Source: an uncultured Prevotellaceae bacterium
GTDB lineage: Bacteria > Bacteroidota > Bacteroidia > Bacteroidales > Bacteroidaceae
Reading direction: 5' to 3'
Assembly: GCA_900316285.1 (NCBI GenBank)
Contig: ONCG01000010.1
Span: 1 to 64,000, forward strand
DNA length: 64,000 nt
The translations under genes were made by a program, and so were the position numbers. The notes below the pieces were generated by a model that was not told the DNA's origin, ran no database searches, and worked only from the letters and a program-made list of their open reading frames with translations. Each line of letters opens with the position of its first letter. The stretch's first letter is position 1. This document shows, piece by piece, positions 34,495 through 42,800 of the stretch.

Positions 34495-36387
34495 ATGAAA
34501 TACTGTAGAGTTCTGCTATTATGGGCTGTGCTTCTGCCGCTAACGTGTTGGGCGCAGGAGCGGCACCGACTTGCTCTGCCTCGGCAGGAGCAGTTGTCTT
34601 CGCAGCGGGTGCTGCAAGTGATGCAGGACTCTGAAGGATTCCTCTGGTATGCCACCGAGGGAGGCGGCTTGTGTCGCGACGACGGGCGGCAGATGCTGGT
34701 GTTTCGCAGCGATGCTGAACACCCCGACCTGCTGGGAAGCAACGATGTGTCGTGTGTGGCTGAGGCTCTTCCTGCCCCCAGCCCCACGGCGAAGGACCCC
34801 CTGAGGCAGAGGGGCAGACACATGATCATTGGTACGTTTCACGGTGCATTCGTACTCGATAAGCACGACTACAGCATCCGTCGGCTGGCGGAGGTCGACG
34901 ACAAACGGGTGGACGACATCATCGTGACGGCTAACGGACATTGGTGGCTGACGGCCAATAAAAAAGTTTATGAATATAGCGGCGACGGCAACCTGCTGAA
35001 GACCTATCCCGCTGGCGACAAATATCTCGCCCGCTTGCATGAGGACCGACAAGGCAGGCTGTGGGCTTCTCAGTGGGAAGGCGGACTGCTCAAGCTCGAA
35101 GGCGGACAGTTTGTGCCGGCCTCGTGGCCTTTGGACGCTCCTCCGACCGCCATCGACGACAATCCCTCTGCCGACGGCTTGCTCATCGGAACCATCGGTC
35201 GAGGTGTGGTACGCTATCAGCCAGATAGCGGCAGCCTGGAACTCACCGACCCACAGGACAGCGTTTGCATGAGCCGGGTCACCCTCGACCTACAGGGCCG
35301 CATGCTTGTTGCCGACGGACTTGGCAATTGCTATGTGCTGTGCAGCGACGAACAACCTTCGTGGTTCAACGGGAGGATTCTCTCCAGAAGCGTTGCCGAC
35401 TCCCTTCGCGCAGCACGTCATCTGTCGGCACGTCCTACGGCGTTAGCCTTCAGCGGCGGCGACGACCTTTGGTTCAGCACCGGTCGCGACATCCGTCGGC
35501 TGGTGCAAGGAAGAGAAGAGGTGGTGTTGCCCACCACGAAAGATGTTTCGGCAATGGCCTTCACCCCCGATGGAACACTTTGGCTGGCCACCATCTTCGG
35601 CACCCTGATGAGCTACAAGCACGGACAACTCTCCACCGACGACTATGCCTCCAACGAGCACGGCGATGCCGTCTTGGCCCTGCAGGCCGACAGCGCGGGG
35701 CGGCTTCTCATCGTCAGCGACCGCTACGTACGGCTCTACGACCCTGCCCGTCAGACCCTTCGCCAGCAGAACATCGAGGAGGAGGGCGTTTACCGAATCG
35801 AGTTGCAGGAGACGGCTCCCGCCAGCCGCTGGAGTCAGCCACGCGAAGAGGTGTTGGAACGCATGCCGCAGTGGGTGTGGTGGATGCTTGCCGTGCTGTT
35901 GGTGGTGCTGGTGGCCCTCGTCGTCTACGTGCGGTTCCTGCATCAGCAACGGAAGCGATTTCTGGCAGCCATGAAAAAAGACGCTCCTGCGTCGGAACGT
36001 CCTGCTGAAGAGTCACCAGTCCTTCATGACGAGTGGCTGCAAAAAGCCATCGAGGCCGTCGAGCAGCACATTGCCGACGACGACTATAGCGTGGAACAAC
36101 TGGCCAGCGACCTCTGCATGAGTCGCATGACCTTCTATCGGAAAATACAATCGGCAACGGGTCAGAAGCCCACGGAGTTCATTCGCACCATCCGTCTCAG
36201 ACGTGCCACCGACCTGTTGCAACAAGGACACATGACCGTCACCGAGGTGAGCTACGCCACGGGCTTCTCCTCCGTGAGCTATTTCAGTCGCTGCTTCCGA
36301 ACAATGTTTGGCGTGCCGCCCACGCAGTTTGGCAAGACCACCACGGCCGACGACTTGTCGCCCAGCGAGATGCCTAATGCCGACTGA
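34495..36387 (+). CDS. Membrane-spanning AraC-type regulator without a histidine kinase
   Basis: 630 residues from the ATG at 34495, just after a perfect promoter. A signal sequence (MKYCRVLLLWAVLLPLTCWA) is followed by a periplasmic beta-propeller of two-component-regulator repeats (DSEGFLWYATEGGGLCRDDG, then DRQGRLWASQWEGGLLKLEG). One membrane helix follows (about 461-481, WMLAVLLVVLVALVVYVRF). The chain then goes straight to a C-terminal AraC DNA-binding domain (about 510-615, QLASDLCMSRMTFYRKI, VSYATGFSSVSYFSRCF). No histidine kinase, ATPase or receiver domain is present, so signal would pass directly through the membrane. Its gene is divergent from the GH2 operon and convergent with GH53, which it probably controls. 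Confidence 0.9.
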   Translation: MKYCRVLLLWAVLLPLTCWAQERHRLALPRQEQLSSQRVLQVMQDSEGFLWYATEGGGLCRDDGRQMLVFRSDAEHPDLLGSNDVSCVAEALPAPSPTAKDPLRQRGRHMIIGTFHGAFVLDKHDYSIRRLAEVDDKRVDDIIVTANGHWWLTANKKVYEYSGDGNLLKTYPAGDKYLARLHEDRQGRLWASQWEGGLLKLEGGQFVPASWPLDAPPTAIDDNPSADGLLIGTIGRGVVRYQPDSGSLELTDPQDSVCMSRVTLDLQGRMLVADGLGNCYVLCSDEQPSWFNGRILSRSVADSLRAARHLSARPTALAFSGGDDLWFSTGRDIRRLVQGREEVVLPTTKDVSAMAFTPDGTLWLATIFGTLMSYKHGQLSTDDYASNEHGDAVLALQADSAGRLLIVSDRYVRLYDPARQTLRQQNIEEEGVYRIELQETAPASRWSQPREEVLERMPQWVWWMLAVLLVVLVALVVYVRFLHQQRKRFLAAMKKDAPASERPAEESPVLHDEWLQKAIEAVEQHIADDDYSVEQLASDLCMSRMTFYRKIQSATGQKPTEFIRTIRLRRATDLLQQGHMTVTEVSYATGFSSVSYFSRCFRTMFGVPPTQFGKTTTADDLSPSEMPNAD

Positions 36388-38150
36388 GTGGTGACACCGA
36401 GCAGCACTCCGGAAAGACTATACACCTCAATCCTCTCCTCTTTTTCTTCACAGGCTGGCGAAATGCCGGTCAAATCAGTCTGCGAGGGCACCGTCTGGCC
36501 TTCGAGGGGGAAGATGCGCAGGGAGGCGATGTCGGGCAGTCCTGTGCTGCCGGTAGCAACGAGTTGCAGCGTGTATTGACCTGCCTGCGCAGTCTCGATG
36601 TCGTGTGTCTGGTAGGCGTCATTGTTTTTAGAGAAATAGACTCGGCTGATGCTGTCGCCGTCGAGTAGTACATCGGTGCCACGAAACGACGGACTGCTAT
36701 ACTTGAACACCAGACGGTATTTGCCTGCCTCGCTGAAGGCCATGCCCCAACTGGCTGTGCCGCCCTTCTGGCTGGCGTCTTCAACAACGGCATCGCCGAA
36801 CAGCGCCGATTCGCCGACGAAGAACGTCACGGTGTCGGTGGGCTGCGTGAAATTCGAGGTGTCGGTGGCCTTCGCCCAGGCGGTGTGAACGCCAATGGGA
36901 GCATCGGCCAGCGTGAACGAGGCAACGGTCGTCGTGGGCACGTCGGCAAGGCACTCGGGCTGATAGGTTCCTACCTTCTTCTTATCGAAATGAAACTCCA
37001 CCGACTGGATGCGTGCCTTGCGCCGATGCTGAACCTTTGCCTGCAGCTCCACACTGCCGGCGTCGACGGTCTGCTCGGCCGTTGGCGACTGCATGGAAGC
37101 CTTCATCAGCCACGCCACCTCCGTGTGCTTCACACCAAGGAAGGCATCCATCATCACCGTCGGTCGGCTGGTGCTCTCGTCCCACGCTCCCATGTCGTAG
37201 CCGCCCATCGACTCCGGTTCCCAATAGAAGCAGCCCAGGTCGCCATTCTTAATCATACGGTCCATCACGCCCACCAGATACTGGTTGCCCGCGACGGCCT
37301 CAGAAGGATAGTGACCCGTCTCCACAATCATGCAAGGCTTGCCGTAGCGACTCTTCAGGTCGTTGATGTTGGCCATCACCTTTGTAATCATCGTCGGACC
37401 GTCGAGGTGCGACCAGCGCGGATAGGCCGACAGGCCGATGATGTCCCACTTCGCACCATTCTTCTTCAGTCCGTCGAAGATGCTACGATAGAGCGAGTTG
37501 TCGTGGCCGTCGGGCAAGTGTACGATGACCTGCATCGTGGAGTCCACCGCCTTCACGGCATTATAGCCGCTGAGCACGAACTTTGCGAACGCCACCGAGC
37601 CGCCTTTGTTGGTCTGGCCGACGGGGTAGAGCATGCCGCGCTTCGTCTCGTTGCCCACCTGCACCCATTTCGGCACCACGCCTGCCGCCTTGATGGCCGA
37701 CAGCACGTCGTAGGTGTGGTCGTAGATGTTCTGTGCCAACGCCTCCACGCTGTGGTCGGTCCACGCCGAGGGGATGGTCTGGCTGCCTGGGTCGGCCCAT
37801 GTGTCGCTGTAGTGGAAGTCGATCATCACGCCCATGCCCTTAGCCTTTGCGCGTCGGCACATCGACACCACCTCCTGCTTGCTGCTGGCACCGCTGTTCA
37901 CCGTCCACACGCGCAGGCGGATGTTGTTGATGCCTTGCTCCTTCAGAATCTGCAGAATGTCCTTTTGCTTCCCGTTCTTGTCGAGCCACTTTGTGCCCCA
38001 GCTTTCCATTTGTGGCACAAAGCTCACGTCGGCACCGAAGGCAAAGTCCTCATGTTCCGAGCGGTTGAAAAGCGTGTCGGTTACCGTGATGGCCTGGGCT
38101 CCTATCGTAGCCCAAGCCATCAATAAGATTAGTAGTAGGTTTCGTTTCAT
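36279..38150 (-). CDS. Secreted GH53 endo-beta-1,4-galactanase with altered C terminus
   Basis: The start is the ATG at 38150 (MKRNLLLILLMAWATIGAQA, signal peptide), giving 623 residues. The GH53 barrel spans about 35-370: FGADVSFVPQMES, LRVWTV, the acid/base E168 in VQVGNETKRGMLYP and the nucleophile E277 in MIVETGHYP. Ig-like and carbohydrate-binding-module-like domains follow, then the start of a sorting-like C terminus (IEVYSLSGVLLGV). The last 36 codons run antisense over the 3' end of the regulator gene, and its usual GIYIVK-like final strands are not visible. The enzyme cuts beta-1,4-galactan side chains of pectin, with GH2 likely finishing the products. Confidence 0.92.
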   Translation of the reverse strand: MKRNLLLILLMAWATIGAQAITVTDTLFNRSEHEDFAFGADVSFVPQMESWGTKWLDKNGKQKDILQILKEQGINNIRLRVWTVNSGASSKQEVVSMCRRAKAKGMGVMIDFHYSDTWADPGSQTIPSAWTDHSVEALAQNIYDHTYDVLSAIKAAGVVPKWVQVGNETKRGMLYPVGQTNKGGSVAFAKFVLSGYNAVKAVDSTMQVIVHLPDGHDNSLYRSIFDGLKKNGAKWDIIGLSAYPRWSHLDGPTMITKVMANINDLKSRYGKPCMIVETGHYPSEAVAGNQYLVGVMDRMIKNGDLGCFYWEPESMGGYDMGAWDESTSRPTVMMDAFLGVKHTEVAWLMKASMQSPTAEQTVDAGSVELQAKVQHRRKARIQSVEFHFDKKKVGTYQPECLADVPTTTVASFTLADAPIGVHTAWAKATDTSNFTQPTDTVTFFVGESALFGDAVVEDASQKGGTASWGMAFSEAGKYRLVFKYSSPSFRGTDVLLDGDSISRVYFSKNNDAYQTHDIETAQAGQYTLQLVATGSTGLPDIASLRIFPLEGQTVPSQTDLTGISPACEEKEERIEVYSLSGVLLGVTTQSALGISLGDKSSAVVVLPNCVGGTPNIVRKQRLK

Positions 38151-38205
38151 TGTAAAGTATGATTGTTGCAATTGTGTTGTTACAAAAGTTGCAAAAAAAC
38201 TGCTG

Positions 38206-38213
38206 CAAAGGTA
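38206..38213 (-). promoter_or_regulatory. -7 box of the GH53 gene
   Basis: TACCTTTG on the minus strand, 55 bases before the GH53 ATG. The spacing from this box to the ATG supports the 38150 start over the longer frame reaching 38240. The -33 element is unclear. Confidence 0.55.
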
Positions 38214-38453
38214 CGCTTTTCCTTTGCAACAGCCTTTCACAATTGTAACAAACGGATTAAATCATGTAACAAAACAGCGCGCACCCCTCAAAAGAGGTAT
38301 CATATAGAGTGGTAAGTAATTCCAGCCTCCATCTTATAGTCAGCGGCATGCAGCACAGTCGGGGTGGTCATCAAAGTGCTACCTCACCGTGTCTTTTCTC
38401 CTTCCAGTCAAGGAGTTGTTGATATATTTTCCTTTTCAGAACGATGTCGTTTG

Positions 38454-38541
38454 CACCTTTTTGAGATTTTTCGCTTGCCATATTTACACCTTTTTGAGAT
38501 TTTTGACGGTTCAATTATACACCTTTTTGAGTTTTTTTGCA
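38454..38541. repeat. Triple 33-bp tandem repeat
   Basis: CACCTTTTTGAG begins at 38454, 38487 and 38520, an exact 33-base period with some 15 variable bases per unit. Both strands stay open through it, but no credible start, length or composition supports a gene. A 7-bp hairpin (TGCCCGC 38599-38605 with GCGGGCA 38610-38616) follows. Confidence 0.8.
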
Positions 38542-38629
38542 AGTTTTTCAGTATAAAAATAGCGACATCGGTTGTTTTTTCCCTGATTTTCCTTTTCCTG
38601 CCCGCTGTTGCGGGCATGGTGGTTTAAGG

Positions 38630-38717
38630 TATGGAGCTATGCTCCGTAGGATAAGGAGACGTGCTCTGTATGATATAGAGACGTGCTCTGTAGGATATGG
38701 AGACGTGCTTTGTTTGC
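38630..38717. repeat. Four 22-bp tandem units
   Basis: Units start at 38630, 38652, 38674 and 38696, each like TATGGAGACGTGCTCTGTAGGA with a few changes. They are followed at 38735-38812 by hairpins of the CCCCCGAGGGGG kind (AGCCCCC/GGGGGCT and GTCCCCC/GGGGGAC). No gene is apparent. Confidence 0.8.
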
Positions 38718-38878
38718 ACAGGAGGCCCCCCATTCAGCCCCCGAGGGGGCTACTAATGCCCCGTCTGCTGATAACAATGCTATAGTGTCCCCCTCGGGGG
38801 ACGACAGGGGGGCTATAAGTCAAAGAACGCGGTTGTATGTGGTTGTGAAGAATAGAGAGAAGAGGGTGACGGGTGACG

Positions 38879-38947
38879 GGCGGCAGGGAGATCGATGTGA
38901 GGCAACTGGAGGGCGGCGGCAGGGAGATCGATGTGAGGCAACTGGAG
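38879..38947. repeat. 36-bp tandem duplication
   Basis: A sequence beginning GGCGGCAGGGAGATCGATG is present at 38879 and again at 38915, identical over about 33 bases. This simple slippage-type duplication lies within the gene-free island. Confidence 0.8.
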
Positions 38948-39011
38948 CGTTATGGGTGGCGAAAGTGTGGGAGTGGATGTGTGCTTCCAGTGGTTTCTGG
39001 CTTCTTTACAC

Positions 39012-39063
39012 GCTGCGGAGCAGCTTTACACCTTACCCGTGCGAAGCACTTTACACACCGAAG
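39012..39063. repeat. Mini-hairpin array, left copy
   Basis: Perfect short hairpins with 3-base loops, GCTGC-GGA-GCAGC (39012-39024) and GTGC-GAA-GCAC (39039-39049), are separated by TTTACACC and TTACCC linkers. The same design appears in reverse orientation at 39457-39570. Confidence 0.7.
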
Positions 39064-39073
39064 GTTCTGAGTG

Positions 39074-39105
39074 CAAAGTTACGAAAAAACCTTGAAACTT
39101 CCAAA
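39074..39105 (-). promoter_or_regulatory. Orphan promoter reading into the repeat island
   Basis: On the minus strand: TTTG (39102-39105), 20 bases, then TAACTTTG (39074-39081), a near-perfect match to the Bacteroidetes promoter. Nothing coding lies downstream for about 900 bases, until GH53, which has its own box. It may drive an untranslated RNA made of the repeats. Confidence 0.5.
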
Positions 39106-39246
39106 TTGTAAGTAGGGAAAACTGCACTTTCGGGGACAAAAACTGCACTTTCGGGTCCTTTTGATGTTTTCTTGGAGAATGTAGAAGTGCAAAGGTGTTT
39201 CAGGTGATTTACAACCCCATGTAAACTACCATTTTAATCCCATTCT

Positions 39247-39438
39247 GATTACAGATTACAGATTACAGTTTATTTATGAGCCCATCATCTGGGGGGTGGA
39301 ACTTGAAAAACATCAAAATATGTAAGTAAAAATATTTACTATTATATATATAATATATATATTATATATAAATAGTAACCTTCTTTTTCACCCTCTTTTA
39401 CCCCTCCCCTACAAAACTGTAATCTGTAATCTGTAATC
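39247..39438. repeat. Large inverted repeat enclosing an AT-rich palindrome
   Basis: Two perfect 25-base arms (39247-39271 and 39414-39438), each with three GATTACA-type units, face each other across 142 bases. Near the centre, 39336-39378 is a nearly perfect 43-base palindrome of TA steps with TTACTATT/AATAGTAA ends. Mini-hairpin arrays lie outside on both sides. The whole looks like a folded element rather than random sequence. Confidence 0.85.
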
Positions 39439-39456
39439 GGAGAAGGGTGAAATGAG

Positions 39457-39570
39457 GGGTAAAGCCTGCGGCGTTTAAGGCCCTTCGGGCGTGAAAGGTG
39501 CTGTGCACGGGTAAAGCCTGCGGCGTGTAAGGCGCTACGCACTGGTAAGGCCCTCCGGGCGTGTAAGGTG
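39457..39570. repeat. Mini-hairpin array, right copy
   Basis: Six short hairpins (GCC-TGC-GGC, GCCC-TTC-GGGC, GTGC-TGT-GCAC, GCC-TGC-GGC, GCG-CTA-CGC, GCCC-TCC-GGGC) are spaced by GTAAAG or GTGTAAGG. This is the mirror orientation of the array at 39012-39063. I see nothing in 39571-39800 beyond AT-rich spacer. Confidence 0.75.
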
Positions 39571-39804
39571 AGCTGATGGGGCGTCGCGTTTTACGACCCC
39601 CTTCTTACATGGGTGTTAGTGAAAACTGCGTACACAAAATTGGAAATGGAACTACTCCTCAGGGGGTGATGCGCGATGCATGTGGACGAGGATGATCAGC
39701 GCTGAACGGATTCATTAGCGCCAACGATTGAGTCGTGTGAAACGCCCTGTAGCAAAGGAAAGTGAAGGTTTGTGGAAAATAAAGTTAAGGTTTTTGCCAA
39801 ATTA

Positions 39805-39836
39805 TTTGCATATATTAAAATTTTTTCGTAACTTTA
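39805..39836 (+). promoter_or_regulatory. Promoter of the large modular secreted protein
   Basis: TTTG (39805-39808), 20 bases, then TAACTTTA (39829-39836), close to the Bacteroidetes consensus. The ATG at 39879 follows after an A-rich leader. Confidence 0.6.
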
Positions 39837-39878
39837 CACCGTAAAATTAAGTACTAATCTTTTAAACACTAAAAAAAT

Positions 39879-42800
39879 ATGAAAACTATAGGAAATATGC
39901 GGAAATTATTCCTGCTGCTCGCCCTCATCGTGGCGGGAGTGCAGAGCGCCTCGGCTGACATTTATAAATACGAAAGAGACACTGTTATAATGAATGGTGT
40001 GTATTATGAAACAAATTTTCTAGTTTATAATTATTCTCTTTCGGGTAGTAATAATTTTTACGATGCATCTATTATACACTTACTAACCGCAGGCACCTCA
40101 TTAAGTGTACCATCAGAAATAACGATAGATAATAAAGCTTACAAAGTTAGATATGTAGGCAAACACACATACTTAAAAGGCTATCCGACAAGGTATTTTT
40201 TTGATTCCTCAGTTCCGACTAACCCTGGATGGAGATCCGAATGGAAGGATAATACAGGATACCACTCTGGATCCAGCGGTGCTTTAGATACCGATTGGGA
40301 ATATAGCGCAGTGCCAGTATATAATAGTAATAGTGGGCTCAAGAATCTGACTTTTCAAGGTGGTATTGAGATTTATGGACCGTTTACGTCAAACTCGCTT
40401 GAAACGCTCAACTTTCAGGGTGATGCCACCATTAAAGGCGATATGCTAGTGGTGGGTCTGAGGAATCTTAACCTTAAGGGTGCATTGGACATCAGCGGAA
40501 CCCTAACAAGCGATCGCCTTACGGAGATTCATTTCAACAAGCTTACTTGTAGTGGAAAGTTTGAGTGCAGCTCTCTTACGGATGTCTATTTTCCAGCTCT
40601 CAAAAACGAATGGGTTCTTTTTAGTGGTAATGTATTTACAGGAGTGTCATTCTCCGGCACCCAATGGGAAGACCATTTCCCGTCATCGTTGAAGAAAAAA
40701 ATCCGGGCCCACGTCTGGGATTTAACGTCCGAACAGCTGGCTAAATTAAAGAATAGTGCTATATGGTGTGACTTTAAGGAAATCGTCAATCACAAGAGCA
40801 ACGTCAACTACACGATTACTTCCGACGGCAATGCCAGGATTAACTTTGTAGAGCTTAAGGGCAATGCCAGTTATGTATCTGCAACAGGCATATCGCAGAT
40901 TGCCTCTGCCTCTAGTGGCTCTAAATCAGGCACTGTGAAGAGTGGTGGCAACTACGCCGTAGAGATAAGAGACGTGGATTTCGACACCAAGAATGTACAA
41001 TTGTTGCGCAATGGCTCTGTGGCGACCCTTGAACCTTACGAGGACCAGGGTCAGCCGTTAAGGTACCACGAAGACCTGGACCTGCAGCAGAATGTCAGCT
41101 ACGAAGTCTCCGTCAGCGACAAGGTCTGCACAGTTAGCTTCGCCCAGACGGGCTACACGGGACGTATCATGTATCAGAAGACTTGGAACGGCACGACTTC
41201 TACGGGTGTTGTCACCAGCATGTCGCCAACGGTGGTCTGTGCACAAGGCAGCCAGCTGAAGCTCACCATCCCCTATGACCAGTACACGCCGAACGTACTT
41301 CGTCTGAATGGAAGCACGGTGTCGATGACGAAGGCTAACGGCGAAGCCACAGCCACCATCACCGTGCCGGCGGCAGCGACGGCCGAGGTGGATCTCACCT
41401 GGCAGGCACCGCAGCAGACCTTCGAATCCCACCAGCCGCAGATTATGATTATGCGCTCGGGCGAAGGACAAGTGGTGTTCAAAGGTGCAATCTGTCTTCC
41501 TTCGGATGAGTGGTCCCAGTATCTCGACGATTATGAACAAAGCGGTTTGCTATTATCCGGCCGTGATGGTTACGAAACATGGGTGATGACTGGCAATGGA
41601 CCCGTTAGTTGTACCCAGACCGTCACCAATGTGACTGCACCCTGCGTGGATCCTCGCGGGGAGGACTCCTTAGATGAAGGTAGTTGGGGATTCATCATTG
41701 AGATGACGCCTGTTGCGGGACAGAAACTGAAAACCCTCTTGTTAGGACGCATAAGTGAAGATGAATTGTCTTGGGAAGAAATGGTTTCCGGTGACTATTC
41801 GAATGGATCCTATGTCACATACGACGCCTCTACCAACACCTATACATTCGATATCCGTGGCGACTACATGAATTTCGGTGTTGGCGACTATGTTGTCAAC
41901 ATCGCCATGGGCCCGGAGGAGACTGCCGTAGAGACGGGCAAGACGCTCAACTTCGTTCGTCAGGGCGGACGCGGAGATTCGTTCATCGAATGGTACGACG
42001 AATCTGGTCGCGACTTCTACTTCGAAGAGGGAAGCACCAGCAAGACAATCCCCAATGAAGAGTTGCAGGACGACGACCTGAAGATGTACATTGACATAGA
42101 GGAGGGCGAGGTGCTTCATGTGTATAAGAACGGCGCCGACATCACCAGCCAGTTCCAGTTGAACGGTCAGAGCACAACGCAGTATTGGGCACCGCTTGAA
42201 GAGGAATCGGCCACCTACACCCTGCTCATCGACGACGCACCCGATGCCAACCCGACGTGGAGCATCCACAACGAGACGGAGGGCGATGTGATAGTGGAGC
42301 GTACTTTGAAAGATGGCACTACGGAGACAACCACCTTTGCGGGCAACCTCAACGACCTGGTCATCGATGACACTCAAGTCAGTAAGGTAACCCTGAAGGT
42401 GTATGCCGAGAACGCAAACGAGGCCAAGCCCGTGCGCGTGCTGGTGAACGGGCAGGACGTAAGCTATCAGTTCAGCACAATGCCGAACGACGGCGACGGC
42501 TTCCGCCTCTGCTACGAGGTGCCAGTAAGCGAGCTGACGAACTGCAACTGGGACATCTCGTACAACACCGACCACGCCCAGACCTTCGTCGTCAAGGGTG
42601 GCACAAGAGATCTTCTTGTGGATTTTGATCGTGAAATCTTGTATGGTGGACCTGTTTTCAGTAGCTTCCGCAACGACGGTCCCGCAACTATCTACCTGCC
42701 TCCATTCAACAGTGAATACAACTCGTATATTGACATGATGGTTTATGCCAATGCAGGCGAAGGGGTAACTATCAAGCGTAATGGTGTCGACGTCACAGCA

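Noticed and set aside
38151-38240. 30-codon upstream extension of GH53
   Set aside because: It crosses the -7 box at 38206 and precedes a clean signal peptide start at 38150.
38454-38541. Regularly spaced 33-base repeat resembling a small CRISPR array
   Set aside because: The conserved core is only about 18 bases with 15-base gaps, there are three units, and no cas genes or leader are present. A plain tandem repeat fits better.
38364-38627. Open frames on both strands across the 33-base repeats
   Set aside because: They are open only because 33 is a multiple of three and the repeat lacks stops. Composition is low complexity and no start or promoter fits.
39247-39438. Replication origin in the AT-rich inverted repeat
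   Set aside because: No DnaA-box cluster, dnaA, rep or par genes are nearby. AT palindromes alone are not enough.
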